Shown: positions 35,429 through 45,001 of the stretch, piece by piece
Layout: each line of letters begins with the position of its first letter
Position numbering within the stretch: position 1 is the stretch's first letter
Made by a program: the position numbers and the translations under genes
Assembly: GCF_024626525.1 (NCBI RefSeq)
Contig: NZ_JANJGU010000001.1
Location: 62,001-126,000, forward strand
Direction: 5' to 3'
Source: Lederbergia panacisoli
Lineage (GTDB): Bacteria > Bacillota > Bacilli > Bacillales > Bacillaceae_C
Length of the DNA: 64,000 nucleotides
Notes under the pieces: model-generated
Seen by the model: the letters and a program-made list of their open reading frames with translations, nothing else
What the model was told of the DNA's origin: nothing
Databases searched by the model: none

Positions 35429-37200
35429 TATGATCCAACTTCCTGCTTTAATTGGCTATTGAACAAGCTATAGTAAAATCCTCTATTTTTCAATAAGGAT
35501 TCATGATTTCCACTTTCTAGCAATTGTCCATTGTCTAATACAAGGATTTGGTCTGCATTTTGGATTGTGTTTAGACGATGGGCTATGACAACGCTCGTTC
35601 GCCCCTTCATTAAGCGATACAAGGCTTCTTGGATTTTCATTTCAGTGATTGTATCAATATTACTTGTTGCTTCATCGAGAATAAGGAGTGAAGGATCGGA
35701 TAACATCGCTCTTGCAATCGATAAAAGTTGGCGCTGCCCTTGACTTATACCACTTCCATCCTGCTTTAAAATGGTATCATATTGATTTGGAAGCTTCATG
35801 ATAAATGAATGAGCATTCGCCATTTTTGCCGCTTTTTCAACTTCAATATTAGATGCATCCAATTTACCATAACGAATATTTTCACGAATCGTTCCTTGGA
35901 ACAAATAAGAATCTTGAAGAACGAATCCCATCTTGCTGCGAAGACTATTTCGCTTAATGTTTTGTGCATTATGTCCATCGATTAATATTTCACCTTCGTC
36001 CGGTTCATAAAAACGGGCAAGCAAATTAATGATGGTTGTTTTCCCTGCGCCAGTTGGTCCTACAAGTGCAATCGTTTCACCAGGCTTTGCAAGGAAGCTC
36101 ACATTTTTAATTGTTTGATTTTCTTTTCCATATGAAAAAGAAACATTTTTAAATTCAACATTGCCAACCACGTTTTTCAATGTCTCACTAGCTGCACGGT
36201 CCTTCTCTTCATCTTCATCCAATATTTCAAAGACCCTCTCCGCTCCTGCAATTGCCGATAAGAGCGTATTAAATTGATTAGCTAAATCATTTAATGGACG
36301 AGTGAATTGGCGCGAATACTCCGTGAATACGATAATGGTTCCAATTGTAATATGTCCACTGACGGCTAACCAACCTCCGGCAGCCGCAATAATGGCAAAA
36401 CTCAAGTTATTTAACACATTCATAAGTTTTGGAATAAAACCAGAATAGGTCTGTGCCCAGTAACCTGCTTTTCGCAATCTTTCATTTTTCTCCATAAATT
36501 CATCGATAATTTTCTCTTCTTGAGAAAATGTCTTTACGATTGTTTGCCCGGAGATTGTCTCTTGGATAAATCCATTCAGATCGCCTAAATATTTTTGCTG
36601 TTCCTTAAACAATTTACCAGTACGATTTGTTATCCATTTCATTCCATAAAACATGAGTGGGATGATCGTCATCGTGATAAGTGTCAGCAAAGGGCTGAGA
36701 ACGAGCATAACAGTAACAGTTCCAACAAGGGTTAAAACGCTGGAAAATATTTGAATGACTGAACTATTTAATGTTTGGCTCACATTATCTATATCATTCG
36801 TCAACCTACTCATCAATTCTCCATGCTGTCTTTTATCAAAAAATCTAATTGGCAGACGATGTAGTTGACTAAATAACTGGCTTCTCATAGAAAAAACAGT
36901 TTTTTGACCAATCCCAATCATCCAATAGTTTTGTAGAAAACTTGATAAAGAGAAACAAAAATAGACAGCAGCAATAATGATAAGAACAAGACCAAGTGTA
37001 TTACCACTATGTTTTGCAATATATTCATCTACTGTTCTACCAATTAGAAAAGGACCCAATAAACCTAAACCAGAGCTTATAAGTACCATAAATAAAACTA
37101 GGTATAGTTGGCTTCTATAAAAGTCCAAATACTTCCAAATTCTAATTAAAGTTGACTTCCAATTTTTAACTTTCGCTGTTTGTTTCTTATTATTGGACAT
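35428..37200 (-). CDS. yfiC: ABC exporter half, YfiC-like (canonical ATPase)
   Basis: 590 aa: six membrane segments, then an ATPase domain. Walker A GPTGAGKTT, Walker B LLILDEATSNID with catalytic Glu, H-loop IAHRLNT; the signature is ISQGQRQ rather than LSGGQ. It pairs with the upstream YfiB-like half as a heterodimer. The start at 37200 follows AAGGAGG; it overlaps the partner gene by 11 bp. Likely drug or lipid export; substrate unknown. Confidence 0.9.
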   Translation of the reverse strand: MSNNKKQTAKVKNWKSTLIRIWKYLDFYRSQLYLVLFMVLISSGLGLLGPFLIGRTVDEYIAKHSGNTLGLVLIIIAAVYFCFSLSSFLQNYWMIGIGQKTVFSMRSQLFSQLHRLPIRFFDKRQHGELMSRLTNDIDNVSQTLNSSVIQIFSSVLTLVGTVTVMLVLSPLLTLITMTIIPLMFYGMKWITNRTGKLFKEQQKYLGDLNGFIQETISGQTIVKTFSQEEKIIDEFMEKNERLRKAGYWAQTYSGFIPKLMNVLNNLSFAIIAAAGGWLAVSGHITIGTIIVFTEYSRQFTRPLNDLANQFNTLLSAIAGAERVFEILDEDEEKDRAASETLKNVVGNVEFKNVSFSYGKENQTIKNVSFLAKPGETIALVGPTGAGKTTIINLLARFYEPDEGEILIDGHNAQNIKRNSLRSKMGFVLQDSYLFQGTIRENIRYGKLDASNIEVEKAAKMANAHSFIMKLPNQYDTILKQDGSGISQGQRQLLSIARAMLSDPSLLILDEATSNIDTITEMKIQEALYRLMKGRTSVVIAHRLNTIQNADQILVLDNGQLLESGNHESLLKNRGFYYSLFNSQLKQEVGS

Positions 37201-38920
37201 CAGCCAAAACCTCCTTCGCAAATTGGGACTTATAAATATCCCTATATAGTGCAGAGGAATTGATTAAATTTTCATGCTTGCCACTAGCAATTAACTTACC
37301 TTCATCAAGTAACAATATTTGGTCAGCTTCTCTCGCGGTACTTATCTTTTGCGTAATGATGAATGTAGTACAATCGTAATTTTGTAAAGACACCAATAAT
37401 TTTGATTCAGTTTTCAAATCAAGTGCACTTGTACTATCGTCTAAAAAGAGTAGTTTTGGTTTTCTAATGAGTGCCCGAGCAATTGATATTCTTTGCTTTT
37501 GACCACCTGATAAATTAACCCCTTTTTGCCCGATTTTCGTATCATACATATCGGGCAATCTTTGGATGGTTTCATGAATTTGTGCATCTTTTGTACTCTT
37601 AATGATATCTTCCATGGTAGCGCCTTCTTTTCCCCATCCAATATTGTTCTTTACAGATCCAGTAAATAAAATTGATTCTTGTGGCACGAAACCAATTTGT
37701 TTCCGCAACGAGGTTAAATCCATACTTTTAATATCAAGGCCATCTATTTCTATCGTACCGCTAGTTACATCGTATAATCTTGGGATGAGTTGAAATAATG
37801 CAGATTTTCCGGAACCTGTAGCCCCCATAATTGCAATTGTTTCTCCAGCTTTAGCAGTAAAAGAAATATCTGATAACACATACGTATCAGTACCAGGATA
37901 TTTGAAGCTAACATGATTAAATTCCACTTTTCCAAAGCCAATATATTCGGCAGAACCTTTAGTTGTATTCTCAAAATCTGGAGATGTGACAAGAACTTCC
38001 GAAATACGATCAGAGGAAGCTTTTCCTCTTGAAAAAGCCATAATGATCCATGAAAGCATTGAAAGCGCCATCGTAATACGGAAACCATAATTAACGATAG
38101 CCACTATTTCACCAACGTTTACCCTGCTTTGATTTACTTCAATGGCACCAAACCAAAGAATTAATAATATTCCGACATTCATGACGAATAAAAGAATGGG
38201 CCCAATTAATTCAACAAGGCGCAAAGCTTTGACAGTTTGATCGCGCAATTGCTCATTTGCATTTCCAAAACGGCTTTCCTCGTATTTTTTTCTAATAAAT
38301 GCTTTAATCAAGCGCATACCTGTTAAGTTTTCTTGCATGACATTGTTTACTTTATCTAGTTTATCTTGGACAAATCTAAATAATCTGCCACTTTTCTTCA
38401 TCATCCATACTAATAAAATGACTAGTATAGGTATCGGGAATATTAAAAATAGTGCAAGCTTCACATTAACAAAGAGCGCCATCGTTGCTCCACCAATTAT
38501 TAATAACGGTGCTCGCAGTGCAATTCTCAAACTCATAAAAACAGTATTTTGTACTTGAGTTATATCATTTGTTAATCGCGTAATGAGTGATGATGATTGA
38601 AAGCGTGCCAAGTTATGGAATGAAAACGATTGAATTTTTTTAAACAGTGCTGCCCTAAGATTGAAGCCAAAACCTTGAGCTGCGTGAGAGGAGAAAAAAG
38701 AATTTGTAATGCCCGCTAAGAAACTTAAGAGTGACATCCCTACCATGACCACTCCCCATTTCATCACTACTCCTAAATCTTCCTTCAGAATCCCCTCATC
38801 AATGATTTTTGCCATAAACATTGGATGCCATAGTTCTACGATAAGCTCTGTTAACATAAGCATCCAGGCAATTGTCATCGTAAGCCGAAACGGCTTTAAG
38901 TAAGATAGAACTTTCCCCAT
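37190..38920 (-). CDS. yfiB: ABC exporter half, YfiB-like (degenerate ATPase site)
   Basis: 576 aa, fused membrane and ATPase domains. The N-terminal LMLTELIVELWHPMFMAKII resembles B. subtilis YfiB. Walker A GATGSGKSA and signature LSGGQKQR are intact, but Walker B ends LFLDDSTSALD (Asp instead of catalytic Glu) and the H-loop reads ITQKIST (Gln instead of His). This is the usual asymmetric arrangement in heterodimeric exporters such as BmrCD. Confidence 0.9.
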   Translation of the reverse strand: MGKVLSYLKPFRLTMTIAWMLMLTELIVELWHPMFMAKIIDEGILKEDLGVVMKWGVVMVGMSLLSFLAGITNSFFSSHAAQGFGFNLRAALFKKIQSFSFHNLARFQSSSLITRLTNDITQVQNTVFMSLRIALRAPLLIIGGATMALFVNVKLALFLIFPIPILVILLVWMMKKSGRLFRFVQDKLDKVNNVMQENLTGMRLIKAFIRKKYEESRFGNANEQLRDQTVKALRLVELIGPILLFVMNVGILLILWFGAIEVNQSRVNVGEIVAIVNYGFRITMALSMLSWIIMAFSRGKASSDRISEVLVTSPDFENTTKGSAEYIGFGKVEFNHVSFKYPGTDTYVLSDISFTAKAGETIAIMGATGSGKSALFQLIPRLYDVTSGTIEIDGLDIKSMDLTSLRKQIGFVPQESILFTGSVKNNIGWGKEGATMEDIIKSTKDAQIHETIQRLPDMYDTKIGQKGVNLSGGQKQRISIARALIRKPKLLFLDDSTSALDLKTESKLLVSLQNYDCTTFIITQKISTAREADQILLLDEGKLIASGKHENLINSSALYRDIYKSQFAKEVLADVQ

Positions 38921-39061
38921 TTTTATTTACCCCCAAACGAAACAAAAAACATTTAGTAACCCGTATTAATTATAATCATAAATCACAAAAATATAAATGT
39001 CATGTAAATCGTTTTAATATTTTGAAATTGAAGGTTTTTTTTTCAAATAAAAATGATGAAA

Positions 39062-39083
39062 GCTGCCCCAAGTTCGGGACAGC
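39062..39083 (-). terminator. Terminator of the Asn-rich membrane-protein gene
   Basis: GCTGCCCC (39062-39069) pairs, with one wobble, with GGGACAGC (39076-39083); the minus strand continues TTTCATCATTTTT. It begins 9 bp after the TAG at 39092, i.e. after the extended frame rather than after the TAA at 39173. Confidence 0.65.
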
Positions 39084-39172
39084 GTTATTGACTACTTAAG
39101 TTGGTTCATATAATCCTCTATTTTTTGTTGACTAGTCTGATTTGCAACTGGATTTTGTTGGTTTGAACTTAC

Positions 39173-39535
39173 TTAAGCATTTTGTGCGGCATTATTTCCT
39201 GAAGTGTTTTGCTGATTCGTACTTCCGCTAGTATTTTGCTCTGCATTATTCATTGAAGTATTTTGCCCAGAACTGCCGGAAGTATTGAAGTTGGACAGTT
39301 CCTGGGAGAACTCAGTAAGCGGGTTGGTTGCTGCGCCTGCCAATATACTTTGAACACCCGTGTTTTGGAATTTTTTCATGAAATTTTGAATAGGGTTCAT
39401 AAGTTTTCCATTTTTGTATTTGCGAAGGCCATACATGGCAGCACTTACCCCGACTGTAGTTAAAAGCGGCACCCACATCTTATTTGACTTTTTTTCAGTA
39501 TATGTTCTTGTTGGAAAAATTGAGTTTTTTTTCAC
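39173..39535 (-). CDS. Asn/Gln-rich membrane protein, probably cut short by a stop codon
   Basis: 120 aa from a GTG start 8 bases after AAAGGAG. One membrane helix (VPLLTTVGVSAAMYGL) is followed by a basic segment and a tail with repeats of NTSG. After the TAA at 39175-39173 the same frame stays open for 26 more codons (VSSNQQ to IEDYMNQLK) up to TAG at 39092, just before a terminator. The full protein would be 147 aa. Family not recognised. Either a nonsense mutation, a sequencing error, or a recoded stop. Confidence 0.65.
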   Translation of the reverse strand: MKKNSIFPTRTYTEKKSNKMWVPLLTTVGVSAAMYGLRKYKNGKLMNPIQNFMKKFQNTGVQSILAGAATNPLTEFSQELSNFNTSGSSGQNTSMNNAEQNTSGSTNQQNTSGNNAAQNA

Positions 39536-39694
39536 AGACAAGGCTCCTTTTATATGCATTGTCCTGTAGTGGACATTATTATTGTCTGTAGTAAATGACC
39601 CTTTATTACTGCCAACATTTGTATGACTATCACAATTCATGCTCTCCGTGGTATTATATTATCCATAAGAGCATTAGAAAGAGGCGTTGTATTT

Positions 39695-40219
39695 ATGAAA
39701 AAGAATTTACAAATCGCCACCTTTGCAGGGGGCTGCTTTTGGTGCATGGTTAAGCCATTTGATCAATGGGATGGAATAGAAAGAGTAATTACCGGATATA
39801 CAGGAGGGCATATCGAAAACCCTACATATGAAGATGTAAAAAAAGGAGATTCTGGTCATTATGAGGCTGTTCAAATCACCTATGATCCAGATATCTTTTC
39901 TTATGAACAATTGCTAGAAATTTTTTGGCAACAAATTGATCCGACTGATGCGGGTGGTCAATTTCAAGACCGCGGTTCTTCCTATCGTGCCGCCATCTTT
40001 TATCAAAATAATGAACAAAAAGCAGCGGCTGAGCTTTCTAAATCGAACCTTGCTTCAAGCGGCAAATTTCAAAAACCGATTGTAACTGAAATCTTACCTG
40101 CCGTGCCATTTTATGAGGCGGAAGATTATCACCAAGATTTTTATAAGAAAAATGAAGCTGAATATTTAGAAGATCGCGAGAAATCTGGCAGAGATGAATT
40201 TATAAAGGAACATTGGTGA
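39695..40219 (+). CDS. msrA: Peptide methionine-S-sulfoxide reductase
   Basis: 174 aa, repairs oxidised methionine (S form) with thioredoxin. The catalytic motif GCFWC is at about residues 14-18, followed by the family stretches [27 protein letters not shown], and [22 protein letters not shown]. The ATG at 39695 is preceded by AAAGAGG and gives the family's length; the frame's earlier ATG at 39623 does not. No msrB is adjacent. Confidence 0.95.
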   Translation: MKKNLQIATFAGGCFWCMVKPFDQWDGIERVITGYTGGHIENPTYEDVKKGDSGHYEAVQITYDPDIFSYEQLLEIFWQQIDPTDAGGQFQDRGSSYRAAIFYQNNEQKAAAELSKSNLASSGKFQKPIVTEILPAVPFYEAEDYHQDFYKKNEAEYLEDREKSGRDEFIKEHW

Positions 40220-40233
40220 TAAGAGATAAGAAA

Positions 40234-40433
40234 AGCATTCGCACCTTGACTTACTATCGAGTTATAATGCGTATCACAGATACTTGCGATTGCAATTGAC
40301 GAACTCGAATCAGAATGGAAGTGCGTTGACGTCGCCACAGATTGTAGCGACGTCGACTTTCTTTGTTTGCCTATGTCCTACGTTTGTATTCCTTGTGGTA
40401 GGGAACTTGCTGGTCAATCGCTCTGGAGCTATA
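40234..40433 (+). repeat. Diverged copy of the dispersed MITE/REP-like element
   Basis: The ends AGCATTCGCACCTTG and TGGTCAATCGCTCTGGAGCTA correspond to those of the 203-bp copies, and the length is about 200 bp. The inner hairpin GACGTCGC...GCGACGTC (40328-40354) corresponds to the GTGGCGAC...GTCGACG region of the others. It fills the gap after msrA. Confidence 0.6.
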
Positions 40434-40447
40434 CACTAAATTTTTCT

Positions 40448-41218
40448 TTATAAACTTAAGCCGCCATTAATATGTAATTCAGTACCTGTCACTTGCTTAG
40501 ATTCATCGGCTAATAAATATACAACCCCGTAAGCCATATCTTCTTCGGTTTGCATTTCACCTGTCGGGATGACACTTTCTGCCCATTTTTTTAGTTCTTC
40601 CTCACTCGTTCCCATGCTTTCATGGAGCTCAACTTCTCCTTCAGATGCGACCCAGCCTACAGTAATCCAATTTGATCTTATTTTATGTTTAGCATAGTGC
40701 GAGGCAATGCTTTTATTTAATGTTCGCATCGCTCCTTTGGAACATGAATAGGCAACTAAATTTTCCATTCCACTATATGCATTTGTTGAACCTATTTGTA
40801 CGATTGATCCTCCACCTGTCCGAAGCATTTTATTAATTGCATATTTTGAACAAAAAAATGGCCCTTTCATATTTACATCAAATATCGTATCGAATAACTC
40901 TTCTGTTGTTTCTAAAATGGTACCCCTAGGAAAAATCCCTGCATTGTTAACGAGGCCATCGATTCGGCCAAAATATGCAACCGATCCTTCAATTAATTCC
41001 CGGCAGCCTGCTTCAGATGAAATATCCTTTTGGATAAAAATTGCCTCTGTACCGTATTTTTGAATAATGTCGGCAGCAACCCTTTCTCCAGCTTCTTTAT
41101 TTCTTCCATTTACAACGACCTTTGCTCCTTCTTTTGCACAAATATACGCAATGCCTTTTCCAATGCCTTTTGTCGCTCCCGTTATAACAACTACTTTCCC
41201 CTCTAAGCGTCCAGTCAT
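40448..41218 (-). CDS. Short-chain dehydrogenase/reductase
   Basis: 256 aa, classical SDR: TGATKGIGKGIA nucleotide loop, VNNAGIFPRG, IVQIGSTNAYSG with catalytic Ser, and YSCSKGAMRTLNKS with Tyr/Lys. The C-terminal ADESKQVTGTELHINGGLSL is typical of FabG-like and sugar-alcohol dehydrogenases. Substrate unknown; single gene. Confidence 0.88.
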   Translation of the reverse strand: MTGRLEGKVVVITGATKGIGKGIAYICAKEGAKVVVNGRNKEAGERVAADIIQKYGTEAIFIQKDISSEAGCRELIEGSVAYFGRIDGLVNNAGIFPRGTILETTEELFDTIFDVNMKGPFFCSKYAINKMLRTGGGSIVQIGSTNAYSGMENLVAYSCSKGAMRTLNKSIASHYAKHKIRSNWITVGWVASEGEVELHESMGTSEEELKKWAESVIPTGEMQTEEDMAYGVVYLLADESKQVTGTELHINGGLSL

Positions 41219-41357
41219 TCTACTGTCACTTCCTTTTTTGTTAACTTTTCTGTTCTTTTGAAAACCCTTCCACTATTATTAGTACGACATCGAACGAGGT
41301 GTTTCCTGTTTTTTCTTTAATTCTTTTGTATTCGATCCGGGATTATTCATGGCGAAT

Positions 41358-41510
41358 AAGGTGGTAGATAACCGAATTCAGCCTAATACAGGTTCCACCG
41401 GAACGGAAAGGTGGTTGTTACTGGATTTCCGGTTCAATTCAGGGGCAATCGCAACGATAAAGTGAGAGATTACCGATTTCCGGTTCAACATCCAGGATCA
41501 ATGGCAATGG
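41358..41510. repeat. Three degenerate repeats, ~50-51 bp period
   Basis: Units begin near 41358 (AAGGTGGTAGATAACCG), 41408 (AAGGTGGTTGTTACTGG) and 41459 (AAAGTGAGAGATTACCG), each followed by a GATTTCCGGTTCAA-like core. The period matches the array at 17.2 kb, though the sequence is different. The rest of the 425-bp gap between the SDR and yhfW-like genes holds only the terminator. Confidence 0.5.
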
Positions 41511-41594
41511 AAAACCTACCCAGTTTGGATCTCGCAACAGAAATGTGAAAAGCGCATAGTAGCGCATAATTAAATATAATCTTAATAAAAAAAT

Positions 41595-41634
41595 ACCGTA
41601 CTAAAAAATCAGTTTCACTGATTTATAGTACGGT
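41595..41634 (-). terminator. Terminator of the yhfW-like gene
   Basis: ACCGTACTA (41595-41603) pairs with TAGTACGGT (41626-41634), extended inward by ATCAG/CTGAT; TATTTTTTTATT follows on the minus strand. Confidence 0.8.
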
Positions 41635-41643
41635 TATTTTCAA

Positions 41644-43191
41644 TTAGGAAGTTGTGTAATCAATACTATCCGGATCAATTCTCTTGAGCGGTCTTTCGGC
41701 AGGGCCTTCGATAACATCCCCTTCAACTGAGAATCTTGACCCATGGCACGGACAGTCCCATGTTTTATCCGCGCTATTCCAGTTGATTTCACATCCCATA
41801 TGGGTGCACGTAGTATCTACTACGAACAACTGACCATCAGTTGTTTTAAAGGCGCCTGCCCGGCCACCCTTTATTGATACTACAGCTCCTTCGCCTTCTT
41901 TAATATCCTTTAGTTCTTTATCAGGGCGTTCAAATTTCCCGCTGATAAGATTGGCAGCTACATTCACATTTTGTTTTAACATCGTTTTAATTCCGGGATC
42001 GGCTGTAAATCTTGCTGGAGAAAATAATTCTCCGTAGCGATTTTCTTTACCAATTAATATATCCCTCATAAGTAAAGCAGCAACCATACTCGTTGTCATT
42101 CCCCATTTCCGAAAACCGGTCGCAACGAGCACACGTTTATCGCCCTCATTGTTACATCCGATAAATGGAACTTTATCTTCAGTTACAAGATCTTGGGCAG
42201 ACCATCGATATAAAATTTCGCTTGCCCCAAATTCGTCTTTTGCGAATTTTTCTAATGCTTCGTAGTGTTCTTTTTCAGGTTCTCCTTGACCTGTTTTATG
42301 CCCATCCCCGCTAAATAATAAAATTTCATTTCCTTCGACCGTCACAGATCGTATAGATCTTTTAGGCTTTTCAGCATTAATATACATGCCGCCTGGAAAA
42401 GATTTTTCCGGTTTTGCTGCAACAACATATGAACGTTCAGGGTGGAGTCGTGCAAAATACCCTTTATTATCGTGAAATGGAAAATGGGAAGCTGAAATAA
42501 CGTGTTGAGCTTTTACTTTCGCCCCATTTCTTAAATGGATAATTGGTTTATCGTCAATGTCCATATGGGTGGCAACGGACTGTTCGTATATTTCTCCTCC
42601 ACTTTCTTTTATAAAATCGACAAGATGAGACAAATAATGGAGTGGGTGGAACTGAGCTTGATTTTTCATTATGACAGCTCCTTTAATCTCCACACCCAGT
42701 GGAATACTATCGGTGTATTCACCTTCTATTCCTAATCTTTTATATGCTTCATATTCATTTTTAAGTTTTTGTACATTATCACTGGAATTTGTATAAACGT
42801 ACGAGTCTTCCTTTTTAAAATCACAATCAATTCCATGCAAGTTAATGACCTCGGCAATTTGTTCAGCTGCCTCTTTATTGGCCTCATAATAAAGCCGTGC
42901 CTTGTCTTCTCCAAAATGTTGAATAAATTCATCGTAAATCAAGCTATGCTGTGCCGTAACTTTTGCCGTAGTATGCCCTGTGGTTCCATTTAAAATTTTG
43001 CTCGCTTCAATTACTGTTACTTGAAATCCCTCTTTAACAAGCAAATAGGCTGTTGTGATTCCTGTAATTCCTCCACCTACAATTGCAACATCCACATTTA
43101 AGTCCTTTTCTATAGACGGAAATGATGGAAGGTCTGTATATCTAATCCAGTACGATGAAAGTACTTCCTCTCCATTATTTGGTATACTCAT
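41644..43191 (-). CDS. yhfW: FAD-dependent oxidoreductase with C-terminal Rieske domain
   Basis: 515 aa, close in length and layout to B. subtilis YhfW. N-terminal DAO-type FAD domain with VAIVGGGITGITTAYLL (about residue 30), and VLVATGFRKWGMTTSMVAA near residue 360. The C-terminal Rieske [2Fe-2S] domain has CTHMGC and CPCHGS ligand pairs. It should pass electrons from an amine or similar substrate to the cluster; substrate unknown. ATG follows AGGGAGG; single gene between two terminators. Confidence 0.88.
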   Translation of the reverse strand: MSIPNNGEEVLSSYWIRYTDLPSFPSIEKDLNVDVAIVGGGITGITTAYLLVKEGFQVTVIEASKILNGTTGHTTAKVTAQHSLIYDEFIQHFGEDKARLYYEANKEAAEQIAEVINLHGIDCDFKKEDSYVYTNSSDNVQKLKNEYEAYKRLGIEGEYTDSIPLGVEIKGAVIMKNQAQFHPLHYLSHLVDFIKESGGEIYEQSVATHMDIDDKPIIHLRNGAKVKAQHVISASHFPFHDNKGYFARLHPERSYVVAAKPEKSFPGGMYINAEKPKRSIRSVTVEGNEILLFSGDGHKTGQGEPEKEHYEALEKFAKDEFGASEILYRWSAQDLVTEDKVPFIGCNNEGDKRVLVATGFRKWGMTTSMVAALLMRDILIGKENRYGELFSPARFTADPGIKTMLKQNVNVAANLISGKFERPDKELKDIKEGEGAVVSIKGGRAGAFKTTDGQLFVVDTTCTHMGCEINWNSADKTWDCPCHGSRFSVEGDVIEGPAERPLKRIDPDSIDYTTS

Positions 43192-43262
43192 GTGACGGTC
43201 CTCCCTTTTTATTCTCTACTAGTTGATATCCCCCATTTCCATAAAATCATGTACAAAAAAGA

Positions 43263-43290
43263 AAATAACCGGTTATAAACCCGGTTATCC
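43263..43290 (-). terminator. Terminator of the capA-like gene
   Basis: ATAACCGG (43265-43272) pairs with CCGGTTAT (43281-43288); on the minus strand TTTTCTTTTTT follows. Confidence 0.75.
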
Positions 43291-43293
43291 GCA

Positions 43294-44505
43294 TTATTTG
43301 GGAATTATGTCACCTGTATTAGAAATTTCTATATCAAATGAGATGGACTGCAAATACTGAAGAAATAGATCCCTCTCCGCATTTTCTACAGGAATGATTT
43401 GTCCCTTTGAAATAATATAAGGATCGAAATTCATATTAATTTGATCGCCTTTAAACGTTACATTTAGTAATCCGGTTTGTGCTGATTCATTTTTCACGTA
43501 TGGTGGAAATAAAAAATTACCTAGAGAATATGCTACAGGCATTCCATTATAATATTGAAAGCCTTGCAGCCAATGAGGATGCGAACCAACAATCAAATCA
43601 ACACCAAGCTTTTGCAGTTCTCTCACATATTCAAATTGATAGTCAGCAGGTTTGTTTTGTTTCTCAATTCCCCAATGAAAATAGACAATAGTGTAATCAG
43701 CGTCTCCTTTTTGCTCCATAATTGTTCTTTTTACAAGATCGAGATCATAACCAGTAGGAATACCGGATCGATCGTCTTGGGCAATCCATCCAACATCGGG
43801 AAGGAAACGGACAAATGAGAAAAATCGAAATTTTTTCCCCTTTATTTTAATTACTTTAGAAGAATATGCTTCTTCAGCATTTCTTCCAGCTCCAATATAG
43901 TCAAAATTTAATTGTTCAACATATTTAAGCGTATCTTCAAGACCCGGTCTTAAATAATCCAATGTATGATTGTTTCCAAGATTCAACATATCAAAACCAG
44001 TATTTTTCAAAGCTTGAAGCCCTTTTGGATCTGATTTTATCCAAAATAACTGGTTAGGATCTTTTGCTGACTTATCTGTAAAAACCGTTTCTGAATTTAT
44101 AAAAGCATAATCCGCTTTTTTAACTTTTTCTTTAACATGAACAAAAGGAAAATCATAACCGTTCGCCACAAGGATAGGGCGAAGATCCCAATCAAACATT
44201 GTATCGCCTGCAAAGATAATATTGATCTCGGGATCCACTTTTTGAGGTTTTGCTTTAGGGGCCGAATGTTTGTTTTCTACTTCTTGTTCCTTGGCGGATT
44301 TTTGAATGGCTGTATTCTTTTTACTTTCTGCTAGGGCCGGAACTGGTTTATCTATATGATGTTTCGTGGATTTCATAGATTCATAATCTTGCCACTGTAC
44401 TAGTAAAATAATAAAACAAGATACTAGTAAAGTTATTAATCCAATAAAGATTTGCCGATTTCTTTTTCGACGTCTTGCTCTTCTAAATTTTGTTTTTCTA
44501 TCCAA
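43294..44505 (-). CDS. CapA family membrane-anchored metallophosphatase-like protein
   Basis: 403 aa: basic N-terminus and one membrane helix (about residues 18-39), a charged linker, then the extracellular CapA/PgsA domain. Metal-site motifs: IIFAGDTMFDWDL, FINSETVF, NLGNNHTLDY, VYFHWGIE, and GSHPHWLQGF. CapA/PgsA members take part in poly-gamma-glutamate export or anchoring, but no capBC genes are nearby, so another envelope role is possible. The start is TTG after GGGGGAGA. Confidence 0.85.
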   Translation of the reverse strand: MDRKTKFRRARRRKRNRQIFIGLITLLVSCFIILLVQWQDYESMKSTKHHIDKPVPALAESKKNTAIQKSAKEQEVENKHSAPKAKPQKVDPEINIIFAGDTMFDWDLRPILVANGYDFPFVHVKEKVKKADYAFINSETVFTDKSAKDPNQLFWIKSDPKGLQALKNTGFDMLNLGNNHTLDYLRPGLEDTLKYVEQLNFDYIGAGRNAEEAYSSKVIKIKGKKFRFFSFVRFLPDVGWIAQDDRSGIPTGYDLDLVKRTIMEQKGDADYTIVYFHWGIEKQNKPADYQFEYVRELQKLGVDLIVGSHPHWLQGFQYYNGMPVAYSLGNFLFPPYVKNESAQTGLLNVTFKGDQINMNFDPYIISKGQIIPVENAERDLFLQYLQSISFDIEISNTGDIIPK

Positions 44506-44655
44506 TACTTATCTCCCCCTGAAAATTATAGTACCATAATTTTTTTAAGGGAAATAATAAATTTTAATTACAAAATAAGCTAATTTTCTACAAATTTCAC
44601 AAAATAAGTCCAGTAAAAAAGACCGCCTTATGAAGAAGACAGTCTTAACAAATAT

Positions 44656-44838
44656 CTAACTTATTACAGGCAATATTCTTGTTTCTTTTTCCATCTCAGA
44701 TTTACAAATAGGACAAACTGTTTTTTCATCTGAAGAAAAGGCATCCCTCATCCAACATGTACAATCTGCATTCGTGCATGACCAAACTACTGTTTCCTCT
44801 TCAGGGATAGGTTCCTGAGGTCCCCTTCTATAAGCCAT
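44656..44838 (-). CDS. ydjO: YdjO-like zinc-ribbon protein
   Basis: 60 aa. Two Cys pairs (CTNADCTCW and CPICKSEM) form a zinc-ribbon-like site. It resembles the Bacillus cold-inducible YdjO family. I start it at MAYRRG, preceded by AAGGGGGAT; the in-frame ATG at 44883 lacks a ribosome site. Function unknown. Confidence 0.75.
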   Translation of the reverse strand: MAYRRGPQEPIPEEETVVWSCTNADCTCWMRDAFSSDEKTVCPICKSEMEKETRILPVIS

Positions 44839-45001
44839 GGCAAGATCCCCCTTCTTATTGATATTTCTATTATACGCTAACATTCAATATAAACCAAATC
44901 GATATCCAAGGAATGTTTGAATCCTTTTATTTGTAGGAATACAGCAATAAAACATGCTATAATGTTTTGGAATATGTATTAATTGGAGGAATGGATATAC
45001 C

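Noticed and set aside
39623-39694. N-terminally longer MsrA from the ATG at 39623
   Set aside because: The extra 24 residues are unlike MsrA and overlap the opposite-strand gene region; the ATG at 39695 has a ribosome site and gives normal length.
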